A DNA stretch of 64,000 nt from Piscinibacter sp. HJYY11 (GTDB lineage: Bacteria; Pseudomonadota; Gammaproteobacteria; Burkholderiales; Burkholderiaceae_C). Below the pieces are notes generated by a model, which saw only the letters and a list, made by a program, of their open reading frames with translations, had not been told where the DNA came from and did not search any database. Where the stretch lies: the NCBI RefSeq assembly GCF_016735515.1, contig NZ_JAERQZ010000002.1, positions 248,001 through 312,000 on the forward strand, in the 5' to 3' direction. The stretch's first letter is position 1; each line of letters opens with the position of its first letter. Below are positions 17,475 to 26,243 of this stretch, one piece after another. The position numbers and the translations under genes were made by a program.

Positions 17475-17998
17475 TTCTGCAGCTCTCGCACCAGCGGGAC
17501 GATCTTCTGCTCGAGCACCTCGGCCGTCACCGGCCCGATCTGCTTGAAGCGGATCACGCCCGCCTTGTCGATGACATAGGTCTCGGGCACGCCGTAGACG
17601 CCGTAGTCGATGCCCACGCGGCCATCGGCATCGACGATGGAAAAGTCGTACGGGTCGCCATGGCGCTGGAGCCACGCGAGTGCCTCGGGGCGCTGGTCCT
17701 TGTAGTCGAGGCCGATGAGCGGGGCGATCTTGCGCTTGGAGAAGTCGACCAGCAGCGGGTGCTCGACACGGCACGACACGCACCACGAGGCCCAGACGTT
17801 GAGCAGCCAGACCTTGCCCGCCATGTCCTTCGGGCTGAAGCTGCCTTCCTTGTGAAGCTGCGGCAAGGTGAAGGCCGGCGCCGGCTTGCCGACCAGGGGC
17901 GATGGCACTTCGCGCGGGTTGAGCTTGAGGCCGATCGCCAGGAACACCGCCAGCACCATGAAGAGCGCCAGCGGGATCAGCACATAGCGCTTCTTCAT
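17471..17998 (-). CDS. ccmG: Thiol:disulfide interchange protein CcmG/DsbE
   Basis: CcmG is a periplasmic, membrane-anchored thioredoxin that keeps apocytochrome cysteines and CcmH reduced. The 175-residue protein has an N-terminal anchor helix (residues 5-25), then a thioredoxin fold with the redox motif WCVSC (C73, C76) and the cis-Pro region VYGVPETYVID near residues 140-150. Length and the acidic EVLEQKIVPLVRELQK end agree with DsbE. It overlaps ccmF upstream and ccmH downstream by four bases each, which makes the ccmF-G-H run one translational unit. Confidence 0.94.
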   Translation of the reverse strand: MKKRYVLIPLALFMVLAVFLAIGLKLNPREVPSPLVGKPAPAFTLPQLHKEGSFSPKDMAGKVWLLNVWASWCVSCRVEHPLLVDFSKRKIAPLIGLDYKDQRPEALAWLQRHGDPYDFSIVDADGRVGIDYGVYGVPETYVIDKAGVIRFKQIGPVTAEVLEQKIVPLVRELQK

Positions 17999-19941
17999 GC
18001 CGCGGCCCCCTGCAGGGCCGTCTGGGTGCTGCGCTGCTTCAGCCGGTAGCGCCGGTCGGCCGCGGCGATGCCGCCGCCGAGCGCCATCAGCAGGCAGCCG
18101 CCCCAGATCCAGGTGACGAAGGGCTTGTAATAGACACGCACGCTCCAGGCGCTGCCTTGCGGGTCGAGCGCCTCGCCGAGCGAGACGTAGAGGTCGCGGG
18201 TGAAGCCGGAGTCGATGGCGGTCTCGGTCATCGGCATCTGCGACGAGAAGTAGTTGCGCTTCTCCGGGTGCAGGTGGCGCAGCACCACGCCGTCCTTCAG
18301 GAGCGCCACGTCGCCGCGCATGGCGGTGTAGTTGGGGCCTTCGACCTGGCGCACGCTCTCGAGCCGGAAGGTGTAGCCGCCCATGGCGACGGTGTCGCCC
18401 ATGGCCATGCGCACGTCCTTCTCGACTTCATAGCCCTTGACCATGGTCACGCCGATCACGAAGACGGCCATGCCGAGGTGGGCCAGGTGCATGCCCCAGA
18501 AAGACCTTGGCGGCCAGCCCGAGCGCAGCCGTTCGCGGATCTGGAAGGCGGTGCTGGCAATGATCCACACCGCAAGCAGCAGGCCCAGCGCGACCAGCGG
18601 GCTCCACTCGCCGACCAGGAACGGCAGGCCGATGCCGGCCGCCACGGCGATCACGGCGGCCAGCCGCAGGCGCTGCGCCATGTCGCGCGCGTCGGCGTGC
18701 TTCCAGCGTGCGAGCGGGCCGAGTGCGATCAGGAAGAGCAGCGGCAGCATGATCGGCACGAAGACGGCATTGAAGTACGGCGGGCCGACGGACAGCTTGC
18801 CCATGCCCAGCGCGTCGATCAGCAGCGGGTAGAGCGTGCCCAGCATCACCGAGCCGCAGGCCACGACCAGCAGCACGTTGTTGACGAGCAGCAGCGTCTC
18901 GCGCGAGAAGAGCGCGAAGGTGCCGCCCGTGCTGACCTTGGCCGCGCGCCAGGCGAAGAGCGTGAGCGAGCCGCCGATCACCAGCACCAGGAAGCCGAGG
19001 ATGAAGACACCGCGTTCGGGGTCGGTGGCGAAGGCATGGACCGAGGTCAACACGCCCGAGCGCACGAGGAAGGTGCCCAGCAGCGACAGCGAGAAGGCGG
19101 CGATGGCCAGCAGCACCGTCCAGTTCTTGAAGCTGCCGCGCTTTTCGGTCACGGCCAGCGAGTGGATCAGCGCGGTGCCCACGAGCCAGGGCATGAACGA
19201 CGCGTTTTCCACCGGGTCCCAGAACCACCAGCCGCCCCAGCCCAGCTCGTAGTAGGCCCAGTAGGAGCCGAGCGCGATGCCGAGGGTCATGAAGACCCAG
19301 GCCACGTTCGTCCAGGGGCGCGACCAGCGGGCCCACGCGGCGTCGAGCCGGCCGGCCAGCAGCGCGGCGATGGCGAAGGCGAAGGCCACCGAGAAGCCCA
19401 CGTAGCCCATGTAGAGCATCGGCGGGTGCACGATGAGGCCGGGGTCCTGCAGCAAGGGGTTGAGGTCGGCACCGTCGCGTGCGGCCGGCAGCAGGCGGTC
19501 GAACGGGTTGGAGGTGAGCAGCATGAAGAGCAGGAAGCCCACCGACACCAGGCCCAGCACCCCCAGCACACGCGCCACCATGGCCTGCGGCAGCTGGCGC
19601 GACAAGAGGCTCACGGCGGCCGACCAGCCAGTGAGCATCAGCACCCACAGCAGCAGCGAGCCTTCGTGGCCGCCCCACACGGCGGAGGCGCGGTAGGCGG
19701 TGGGCAGCTTGGAGTTGGAATGCTGCGCGACGTATTGCACCGAGAAGTCGTTGGCGACGAAGGCATACATCAGGCAGCCGAAGGCGAAGGCCACCAGCAG
19801 GAACTGCGTCTGCGCCGCGGGGCGGGCGAGGGCGATCCAGCCGGCATGGCCGCGGTGGGCGCCGATGAGCGGCAGCACGCCTTGGACCAGCGCCACGAAG
19901 AGCGCGAGGATGAGGGCCAGGTGTCCGAGTTCGGGGGTCAT
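17995..19941 (-). CDS. ccmF: Haem lyase CcmF
   Basis: CcmF is the integral membrane component that attaches haem to CXXCH motifs of apocytochromes in System I maturation. The 648-residue protein shows about 14 hydrophobic helices and the tryptophan-rich WWD haem-handling motif [20 protein letters not shown] at residues 234-253. Conserved histidines are present, for example in [10 protein letters not shown] (H92) and [12 protein letters not shown] (H172). A periplasmic loop near the C-terminus carries [16 protein letters not shown]. The length is normal for the family. Its start overlaps the ccmE stop by four bases, so it is translationally coupled to ccmE. Confidence 0.96.
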   Translation of the reverse strand: MTPELGHLALILALFVALVQGVLPLIGAHRGHAGWIALARPAAQTQFLLVAFAFGCLMYAFVANDFSVQYVAQHSNSKLPTAYRASAVWGGHEGSLLLWVLMLTGWSAAVSLLSRQLPQAMVARVLGVLGLVSVGFLLFMLLTSNPFDRLLPAARDGADLNPLLQDPGLIVHPPMLYMGYVGFSVAFAFAIAALLAGRLDAAWARWSRPWTNVAWVFMTLGIALGSYWAYYELGWGGWWFWDPVENASFMPWLVGTALIHSLAVTEKRGSFKNWTVLLAIAAFSLSLLGTFLVRSGVLTSVHAFATDPERGVFILGFLVLVIGGSLTLFAWRAAKVSTGGTFALFSRETLLLVNNVLLVVACGSVMLGTLYPLLIDALGMGKLSVGPPYFNAVFVPIMLPLLFLIALGPLARWKHADARDMAQRLRLAAVIAVAAGIGLPFLVGEWSPLVALGLLLAVWIIASTAFQIRERLRSGWPPRSFWGMHLAHLGMAVFVIGVTMVKGYEVEKDVRMAMGDTVAMGGYTFRLESVRQVEGPNYTAMRGDVALLKDGVVLRHLHPEKRNYFSSQMPMTETAIDSGFTRDLYVSLGEALDPQGSAWSVRVYYKPFVTWIWGGCLLMALGGGIAAADRRYRLKQRSTQTALQGAAA

Positions 19942-20408
19942 GGGCGGGCGCCTTCCTTGGGCATGGCGTCTTTGGGCATGGACTTGGCGGCCTTGTGCGC
20001 CTGGTCGACCGCATGCTGCGCCTCGGGCGGCATGTAGTTCTCGTCGTGCTTGGCGAGCACCTCGGTGGCCTGGAACTCGCCATTGCTGCCGAGCTTGCCC
20101 TGCACCACCGCGCCTTTCCCTTCCTTGAAGAGATCGGGAAGGATGCCGGTGTAGGTGACGCGCACGTCCTTGGCCGTGTCGGTCACGATGAAGTGGACCG
20201 TCATCTGGTCGCGCTTCACGCTGCCCTCGCGCACCATGCCGCCGACGCGGAAGGCACGGTTCTTCGGAGCTTCGCCCGCCGCCACCTGGGTGGGCGTGAA
20301 AAAGAAGGCGACGTTGCTCTGGAGGGCGTTGAGCACGAGTGCCGTGGCGATGCCCAGGCCGGCGAGTGCACCCACGATGATCGCGATGCGCTTGTGTCGA
20401 GGTTTCAT
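19938..20408 (-). CDS. ccmE: Haem chaperone CcmE
   Basis: CcmE carries haem covalently in the periplasm and hands it to CcmF. The product is 156 residues from the ATG at 20408; the frame is open 61 codons further but that upstream part is unrelated to the family. The N-terminal membrane helix ([23 protein letters not shown]) precedes an OB-fold beta-barrel, and the haem-binding motif HDENY gives H121 and Y125. The C-terminal tail is long and polar. As the first gene of this block it should carry the promoter in the 20409-20746 intergenic region. The usual upstream partners ccmA, ccmB, ccmC and ccmD are not in the window. Confidence 0.94.
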   Translation of the reverse strand: MKPRHKRIAIIVGALAGLGIATALVLNALQSNVAFFFTPTQVAAGEAPKNRAFRVGGMVREGSVKRDQMTVHFIVTDTAKDVRVTYTGILPDLFKEGKGAVVQGKLGSNGEFQATEVLAKHDENYMPPEAQHAVDQAHKAAKSMPKDAMPKEGARP

Positions 20409-20746
20409 GTGAGCAGAGGCTCGCGTTGAGGTTGAGGCCGGGCCGTCGGAGACAGGGGCCAACGGCGGATTATCCGCGCAGGCTAAGTGCGATTCCGGTA
20501 TGGGCAAGTTCCGTTCTGTAGCAAGCGCGCATACACCAAAGGCCACTCCGTATCTTCTGCGACCGTATGTAAGCCTGCTCACGTTTGCCAACTATTGACG
20601 TTATTTTTTCGCTTCTGTGGGTCGATGATCCGGCCGACGACAAAGAGGGCCTCCGTTGCGCACGTCGCAAAGAGAGGCCTGACACAACAACCTCGGAGTG
20701 CATCTTGACCTTCATCTGCCACCGTTCGGAGCACGCGGAGTAAGCC
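20409..20746. other. Divergent intergenic region between ccmE and apbE
   Basis: These 338 bases contain no convincing gene. The middle part (about 20495-20640) is visibly richer in A and T than the surroundings, as expected of promoters. On the plus strand TTGACG at 20595-20600 resembles a -35 element, but there is no good -10 hexamer 17 bases downstream. The last part contains a GGAG close to the apbE start. It must hold the promoter for the minus-strand ccm genes and at least one for the plus-strand 17-gene cluster, and is the natural place for a shared operator. Confidence 0.5.
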
Positions 20747-21763
20747 ATGCTGTTCGGCTTGTCCAAGCTCCGTCGCAATGACGACACCCAGGCCACGGCC
20801 CCAAGCCGTGCATGGGGCCGCTCGCAGCGCCAAGGTGAGTGGATGAGCCGCGAGGAAGCCATCATGGGCACCGCGGTGCGCGTGGAGCTCTGGGCGCCGC
20901 AGCGCGAGCAGGGCGAGGCTGCGATCGACGCGGTGATGGCCGAGATGCACCGCATCGACCGCACCATGAGCCCGCACAAGGCCGACTCCGAGCTGTCGAT
21001 CATCAACCGCGAAGCGGCCCGCCACGCCGTGCCGCTGAGCGCCGAGATGGCGCGCCTGGTCTCGCGGGCCATCGATTTCTCCAGGCTGTCCGACGGTGCC
21101 TTCGACATCACCTACGCCGGTGTCGGCCAGCTCTACGACTACCGCGCCGGCATCAAGCCGAGCGACGAGGCGGTGGCCGCAGCCAAGCCGACCGTCGGCT
21201 GGCGCCACCTCATCCTCGACCGCGAGCAGCGCACCCTGCGCTTCGCCCGCGAGGGCGTGCGCATCGACCTCGGTGGCTTTGCCAAGGGCCATGCGGTCGA
21301 CAACAGCGTGGCCATCCTTCGCCGCATGGGCATCGCCAACGCGTCGGTGGCCGCTGGTGGCGACAGCTATGTGATGGGCGACCGTGGCGGCCGCCCCTGG
21401 AGCATCGGCATCCGCGATCCGCAGCGCGACAGCGGCGTGGTGGCGGTGCTGCCGCTCGAAGACACGTCCATCTCGACTTCGGGTGACTACGAGCGCTTCT
21501 TCATCGAAGACGGCGTGCGCCATCACCACCTGCTCGACCCCCGCACCGGCCGTTCGCCGCGCGCGCTGCGCAGCGTGACGATCCTGGCCGCCGACGGGCT
21601 GACGAGCGAGGCGCTGTCGAAGTGCCTGTTCGTGATGGGTTTGGATGCCGGCATGCGACTCGTCGAGTCGCAGCCGGGTGTGGACGCGGTGGTGGTCGAC
21701 GCGCAAGGGGCGTTGCACTACTCGTCCGGGTTGCTGGATGGCGCGGCAGCGCCAGCGCAGTGA
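20747..21763 (+). CDS. apbE: ApbE-family FAD:protein FMN transferase
   Basis: ApbE proteins attach FMN covalently to Ser/Thr of exported or membrane redox proteins. The 338-residue product carries the family signatures: MGTAVRVELWA at residue 41, TMSPHKADSELSIINR, the DLGGFAKGHAVD flavin-binding motif near residues 182-193, AAGGDSYVMG, TSGDYERFF and HHHLLDPRTGRSP. The N-terminus (about 30 residues) is polar and contains no clear signal peptide or lipobox, unlike many periplasmic ApbE proteins, so its compartment is uncertain unless translation starts elsewhere. The next gene starts 43 bases downstream. It is likely the first gene of the 17-gene envelope cluster; its target could be a product of that cluster. 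Confidence 0.9.
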   Translation: MLFGLSKLRRNDDTQATAPSRAWGRSQRQGEWMSREEAIMGTAVRVELWAPQREQGEAAIDAVMAEMHRIDRTMSPHKADSELSIINREAARHAVPLSAEMARLVSRAIDFSRLSDGAFDITYAGVGQLYDYRAGIKPSDEAVAAAKPTVGWRHLILDREQRTLRFAREGVRIDLGGFAKGHAVDNSVAILRRMGIANASVAAGGDSYVMGDRGGRPWSIGIRDPQRDSGVVAVLPLEDTSISTSGDYERFFIEDGVRHHHLLDPRTGRSPRALRSVTILAADGLTSEALSKCLFVMGLDAGMRLVESQPGVDAVVVDAQGALHYSSGLLDGAAAPAQ

Positions 21764-21795
21764 CCGGCAAGTGTTGACGATGAATCGGACTCAAT

Positions 21796-21802
21796 AGGAG
21801 GT
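21796..21802 (+). promoter_or_regulatory. Strong Shine-Dalgarno deciding the start of the PD40 lipoprotein
   Basis: AGGAGGT is a full match to the anti-16S core and lies four bases before ATG 21807. A GTG at 21801 in the same frame lies within it and is rejected as a start. Confidence 0.75.
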
Positions 21803-21806
21803 GAAC

Positions 21807-24800
21807 ATGAAAGAAGTCCTGACGAGAAAGCATGCGCTGGCGTGCATCGCAGTCTGCGCAAGCGTCGTGCTCGCGGGTTGCGGCAGCGGCAGCAGCAGCA
21901 CGGACTCCGGCGACACGGTCACGGTCAACGGCGATGTGCCGGTGGCCTATGTGAAGCGCTCGACGACCCTCAGCATGAACCCGACCGACGGCGCGCCTTT
22001 CGCTGCCGGTGGCGACCTCATGATCCGCGAGAAGTCGTCGGCCAGCGCCCAGGAACACAACATCACCGGCCACATCACCCAGGGCAACGGTGACGCCTCC
22101 GACCCCGAGGTCTCGTACGACGGCCGCAAGATCGTCTTCGCGCTGCGCTGCCCGACCTCCAACACCTCCCAGATCAACGGCGTGGCCGCCTGTACCGGCC
22201 GCTGGAACATCTGGGAATACGACATGACCAACAGCGGCCTGACCAACGGCACGCTGCGTCGCATCACCAGCTCGACCACCGACGACGACGCCGACCCGTA
22301 CTACCTGCCGGGCGGCGCGGGCTACGTCTTCTCGTCCAACCGCCAGACCAAGGCGCGCCCCAACCAGGCGCTGGGCCAGGCCTACAAGGCGCTCGACGAA
22401 TACGAGCGCGAGGCGGTGATGAACCTGCACACGATGGATGCCAACGGCGGCAACATCACGCAGATCTCGTTCAACCAGTCGCATGACCGCAACCCGGTGG
22501 TGCGCCCCAACGGCGACATCATGTTCTCGCGCTGGGAGCACGTGGGCGACCGCAACCGCTTCGCGGTGTTCCGCTCCAAGCCCGACGGCACCGACATGTT
22601 CGTGCTCTACGGCGCGCAGAGCCCGGGCAACAGCTTCCTGCACCCGCGTGACATGGACCCGAACGGTGCCTACCGCGGCCACATCTCCAGCTCGCTGATG
22701 CCGCTGTCGCGCACCCAGGAAGGTGGCGCGCTGATGGTGATCGATGCGTTCAACTACTCGGAGAACAACACCCGCGCCTTCGTGACCGCACCGGCCACCG
22801 GTGGCCAGCGCCAGGTCACCGCGCAGACGCTGAACGACGGCATGGGCCTGTCGGAGTTCGGCCGCGTGACCACGCCGTACCCGCTCTGGGACGGCACCAA
22901 CCGCATCCTCGTCGCCTACCGTCCCTGTGAAGTGACGCGCAACGGCGTGGTGGTGCCCTGCGCCACCCTGACCTCCGCCGAGCGCGCCCGCCTGAGCGCC
23001 CGCAACCGCCTGGCCGCTGACATCGCGCTCGACACCGTGCGCGACAACGCCCCGGCCGCCTACGGCATCTACATGTACAACCCGGCCAACCAGACCTGGC
23101 TGCCGGTCGCGGCACCGCCGTCGGGCTTCATGTACACCGACCCGATCGCCATCCAGGCGCGCGCCGAGCCCAACGCCACCCCGCCGGTGGCCGTGGACGC
23201 GACCCTGGCGGCCGCCAACATGGCGCTGATCGAGGTGCGCAGCGTCTACGACACCGACGGCCTCGGCCGCATGGGCGAGATGATGCTGACCGCCGCCGAC
23301 CGCCCGGCCGGCTGCGCACGCGGCATCGCCATGACCACCCCGCCGCACGAAGACAGCGAGACCCGCAGCTCGGTGGCCGACATCGTGGCCCTGAAGGACC
23401 CGGCCAACCCGGCCTACCACTGCACCCCGGTGCGCTTCGTCCGCGCCATGCGCGCCGTGGCACCCCCGCAAGGCATGACCGGCCTGCGCAGCTCGATCGG
23501 CGAAACCGAATTCGAGCAGCAGCAGATCCTCGGCTATGCGCCCGTGGAACCCGATGGCTCGTTCAAGCTGCACGTGCCGGCCGACACGCCGCTCGCGCTG
23601 TCGATCATCGACAGCAAGGGCCGTGCGATCCAGACGCACACCAACTGGATCCAGGTCCGCCCGGGCGAGCGCCGCACCTGCGACGGCTGCCACAGCCCGC
23701 GCCGTGGCGCCTCGCTGAACTCCGGCGTCGTGGTCAACACCATGCCGGCTGCGCTGGTCGCCGCCCTGGCTTCCGATCACCAGACCGGTGAGACGATGGC
23801 CTCGACCCGCACCCGCCAGACCCCGGCGGCGCTGACCCTGCAGGCCAACCTGGAGTTCACCGACGTCTGGGCCGACACCACCCAGAGCGGCATCGTCGCC
23901 CGTGCGCCGATCCAGATCCGCTACACCGGCAACGCCAACCCGGCGGACGACCTGCAGACCCCGGCACCGGCCACGACCGGCACCCACCGCGGCATCATCA
24001 ACTACCCCGAGCACATCGCCCCCATCTGGACGCGTGCCCGTGGCCCGGCCGGAGCCCACACCTGCACCAACTGCCACGCCGATGCGGCCGTGCTCGACCT
24101 GCGCGGCACCACCTCCGGCACCGGCCGCATGACCTCGTATGAAGAGCTGGTCATGGGCGACCCGATCATCGACCAGGCCACCGGCCTGCCGCAGATCGTG
24201 GTGCGCGATGGCGAGCCGATGATCGAGCGCGGCGCTGCGCTGGTGGAAACGAGCTCGAGCGCGGCCAACTCGGCTGGCGGCACCCGCAAGAGCCGCCTGG
24301 GCGAGATCCTCTTCGGCGAGACCCTGCTGGCAGGCGCCGGTGCGCGCACGGCCCACCCGAACCCGCCCAACACCGCCCCGGACCATGCGACCCTGCTCAA
24401 CAAGGCCGAGCTGCGCCTCGTGACCGAGTGGATGGACCTCGGCGGCCAGTACTACAACGACCCGTTCAACCCGAACGGCAGCGTGCGCGCCATCAACGGC
24501 CTCTCGGAAGCGAGCTTCGCCGCCAATGTGCAGCCGATCCTGCGCCGCAGCTGCGCCGCCTCGTGCCACCAGGCCGGCAACATCGACCCGGCCGTGCCGG
24601 GTGGCCTGACCTTCCGTGGCAACCGCTTCATCCTGACCGGTAGCACCGAGGGCGACTTCGGTGTGACACTCTCGATGATTTCCAACACCTGCAATGCGGC
24701 GTCGAACTACCTGCTGAGCCGGCCGTCCAGCAACCCGCACCCCGCGGGCGGCACCGGGCCGGTCCTGCCGGTCGGCAGTGCCGACTACCAGACGATCGCG

Positions 24801-24824
24801 AACTGGATCTCGAGCGGATGCTGA
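21807..24824 (+). CDS. PD40-repeat multi-haem-motif lipoprotein (hydrazine-synthase-alpha-like architecture)
   Basis: This 1005-residue lipoprotein (lipobox VVLAGC, Cys24) combines a beta-propeller-like N-terminal half with cytochrome-type motifs in the C-terminal half. PD40/TolB-like repeats are seen at DASDPEVSYDGRKIVFALRC, DADPYYLPGGAGYVFSSNR and DRNPVVRPNGDIMFSRWE. Haem c motifs are CDGCH (C625-H629), CTNCH (C753-H757) and a variant CAASCH (C916-H921, CX3CH). This order of propeller then haem sites is like the alpha subunit of hydrazine synthase and its non-anammox relatives; I do not infer hydrazine chemistry. It would be anchored by lipid and matured by the Ccm system encoded next door. 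The gene overlaps the next start by seven bases. Confidence 0.85.
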   Translation: MKEVLTRKHALACIAVCASVVLAGCGSGSSSTDSGDTVTVNGDVPVAYVKRSTTLSMNPTDGAPFAAGGDLMIREKSSASAQEHNITGHITQGNGDASDPEVSYDGRKIVFALRCPTSNTSQINGVAACTGRWNIWEYDMTNSGLTNGTLRRITSSTTDDDADPYYLPGGAGYVFSSNRQTKARPNQALGQAYKALDEYEREAVMNLHTMDANGGNITQISFNQSHDRNPVVRPNGDIMFSRWEHVGDRNRFAVFRSKPDGTDMFVLYGAQSPGNSFLHPRDMDPNGAYRGHISSSLMPLSRTQEGGALMVIDAFNYSENNTRAFVTAPATGGQRQVTAQTLNDGMGLSEFGRVTTPYPLWDGTNRILVAYRPCEVTRNGVVVPCATLTSAERARLSARNRLAADIALDTVRDNAPAAYGIYMYNPANQTWLPVAAPPSGFMYTDPIAIQARAEPNATPPVAVDATLAAANMALIEVRSVYDTDGLGRMGEMMLTAADRPAGCARGIAMTTPPHEDSETRSSVADIVALKDPANPAYHCTPVRFVRAMRAVAPPQGMTGLRSSIGETEFEQQQILGYAPVEPDGSFKLHVPADTPLALSIIDSKGRAIQTHTNWIQVRPGERRTCDGCHSPRRGASLNSGVVVNTMPAALVAALASDHQTGETMASTRTRQTPAALTLQANLEFTDVWADTTQSGIVARAPIQIRYTGNANPADDLQTPAPATTGTHRGIINYPEHIAPIWTRARGPAGAHTCTNCHADAAVLDLRGTTSGTGRMTSYEELVMGDPIIDQATGLPQIVVRDGEPMIERGAALVETSSSAANSAGGTRKSRLGEILFGETLLAGAGARTAHPNPPNTAPDHATLLNKAELRLVTEWMDLGGQYYNDPFNPNGSVRAINGLSEASFAANVQPILRRSCAASCHQAGNIDPAVPGGLTFRGNRFILTGSTEGDFGVTLSMISNTCNAASNYLLSRPSSNPHPAGGTGPVLPVGSADYQTIANWISSGC

Positions 24825-25459
24825 CCAAGGAAGAGCGTGGACTTCGCCAGCGTGTCCCGAGCCTGCGCGCAGCGCAGGCCGGCCTGGGCCACCTCCCGCG
24901 CCTTGCGCGCGCGGGGGCGACCGCGGCCCTGATCGCCTTGATGGCGGGTTGCGGCGGCGGGACGCCGCTGGGCAACCCGCCCGACATCCGCAACGATGGC
25001 GGTGGCACGGGAGGGCGGTCGCTCTCCTTTGCCTACTACCAGCGCTGCATCAACCCGATATTCCTTGCGTCCTTGCCGATCATTGGCTCCAATCCGCCGG
25101 TCACCAACACTTGTGCGGGAGCGGGTTGCCATGACGATGCCAACGGCGCGGGCGGCGCATTCCGCGTGCGCCCCTCAGCAGCGCCCGTGAGCCTGCTCAG
25201 CACCGCCGACGTGATCCGCGCCAGCGACATGTACAAGAACTACTACTCCGCCCAAGGCGAAGTGACCTTCAATTCCGTGCTGCTGAGCCGGCTCATTACC
25301 AAGCCGCTCGTGCGTGGCGTGCTGCATGGCGGTGGCCAGATCTTCCCGAACGACCTCGACCCCAACGTGCAGAAGATCCTCTACTGGATGACCAACCCCA
25401 TTCCCGTGGGGCAGGACGAACTCACCACCGACTTGCCTGCCGGTCCTGCGTGTCCATGA
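24818..25459 (+). CDS. Cytochrome-like lipoprotein with CX4CH motif
   Basis: This 213-residue protein has an unusually long N-region, then a lipoprotein signal (ALIALMAGC, Cys at about residue 46). The mature sequence contains one possible haem attachment site, CAGAGCH (CX4CH spacing), in VTNTCAGAGCHDDANGAGG; variant spacing such as CX4CH is known in some c-type cytochromes. The C-terminal part (SRLITKPLVRGVLHGGGQIF) with a His after GGG resembles the distal part of planctomycete-type cytochrome modules in which a Met or His near the end ligates the haem. The start overlaps the PD40 gene, and the stop overlaps the next gene as ATGA, so the products are made together and probably interact. Confidence 0.75.
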   Translation: MLTKEERGLRQRVPSLRAAQAGLGHLPRLARAGATAALIALMAGCGGGTPLGNPPDIRNDGGGTGGRSLSFAYYQRCINPIFLASLPIIGSNPPVTNTCAGAGCHDDANGAGGAFRVRPSAAPVSLLSTADVIRASDMYKNYYSAQGEVTFNSVLLSRLITKPLVRGVLHGGGQIFPNDLDPNVQKILYWMTNPIPVGQDELTTDLPAGPACP

Positions 25460-26220
25460 ACGTGCCACGTGTCGTTCGAAGCGTGGCCTGCGCTTTGGCG
25501 CTGGGCGCCGTGGCAGGGCTGGCGAGCCCGGTCTTCGCCGCCGACGCGCCCCGTGAACGCCTCACCGTCGCCGACCCCTACCTCGAGGTCCACACCGGCC
25601 CGGGGCGTGGCTACCCGGTCTTCCACGTGGTCGAGCGCGCCGACTGGGTCGAGATCGAGCTGCGCCGCACCGACTGGTACAAGATCCGCACCTCCGACGG
25701 CAAGGTCGGCTGGGTCGTGCGCCAGCAGCTTGAGCGCACGATTGCCGAAGCCGGTGGGCAGAAGACCTTCCGCGACGTCGCACTCGACGACTACCTGAAG
25801 CGCAAGCTCGAAATGGGCGCCGGCTACGGCCGCTTCAAGAAGGAGCCCATGCTCAAGCTGTGGATGGGCTATCGCCTGTCCGACACGCTGTCGCTCGAAG
25901 GCACGGTCGCGCAGGTGCAGGGCGTGTTCTCCGGCACCGACCTCTGGCATTTCAACCTCATCTCCGAGCCCTGGTCGGACAAGCGCTGGTCGCCGTTCTT
26001 CGGCGTCGGCATCGGCAAGTTCAAGAACATCCCGAACCAGAGCCTGGTCGGCGCGCAGCTCACCAACGTCAACCTCGCCAACGGCACCATCGGCCTGCGC
26101 TACTACCTGACCGACCGCTTCGTGCTGCGCACCGACTACACCTTCTACACGGCCTTCCTGAGCGACGCCCGCTATGGCGAGTACCGCGCGGTGACGGCCG
26201 GGCTGTCGTTCTTCTTCTGA
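25456..26220 (+). CDS. SH3-domain outer-membrane beta-barrel protein
   Basis: The 254-residue product starts at ATG 25456 (ATGA overlap) rather than GTG 25450. A signal peptide ends AADAP near residue 29. Residues about 35-95 form a bacterial SH3 domain (PYLEVHTGPGRGYPVFHVV, DWYKIRTSDGKVGWVVRQQ), typical of binding glycan or peptides in the periplasm. The remaining 150 residues are alternating hydrophobic strands ending SFFF with a terminal Phe, as in eight-stranded outer-membrane barrels (LKLWMGYRLSDTLSLEGTV; FGVGIGKFKNI; GLRYYLTDRFVLRTDYTFY). It could couple cell wall to outer membrane. Similar barrels occur with Glt-type machineries. Confidence 0.82.
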   Translation: MNVPRVVRSVACALALGAVAGLASPVFAADAPRERLTVADPYLEVHTGPGRGYPVFHVVERADWVEIELRRTDWYKIRTSDGKVGWVVRQQLERTIAEAGGQKTFRDVALDDYLKRKLEMGAGYGRFKKEPMLKLWMGYRLSDTLSLEGTVAQVQGVFSGTDLWHFNLISEPWSDKRWSPFFGVGIGKFKNIPNQSLVGAQLTNVNLANGTIGLRYYLTDRFVLRTDYTFYTAFLSDARYGEYRAVTAGLSFFF

Positions 26221-26243
26221 TCGGTCTCATCGTGCACGCCCTC

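Noticed and set aside
18157..20037. 626-codon plus-strand open frame opposite ccmF
   Set aside because: Antisense of a membrane protein gene; His/Arg/Glu-rich low-complexity translation with no recognised domain.
21501..24740. Very long open frame on the minus strand opposite the PD40 lipoprotein
   Set aside because: High GC leaves antisense frames open; the translation is rich in Arg, His, Val and Ala with no domain, while the plus strand has a strong ribosome site, lipobox and haem motifs.
21807..24824. Hydrazine synthase function
   Set aside because: Only the propeller-plus-haem layout is shared; no beta/gamma subunits, no hydrazine dehydrogenase and not an anammox organism.
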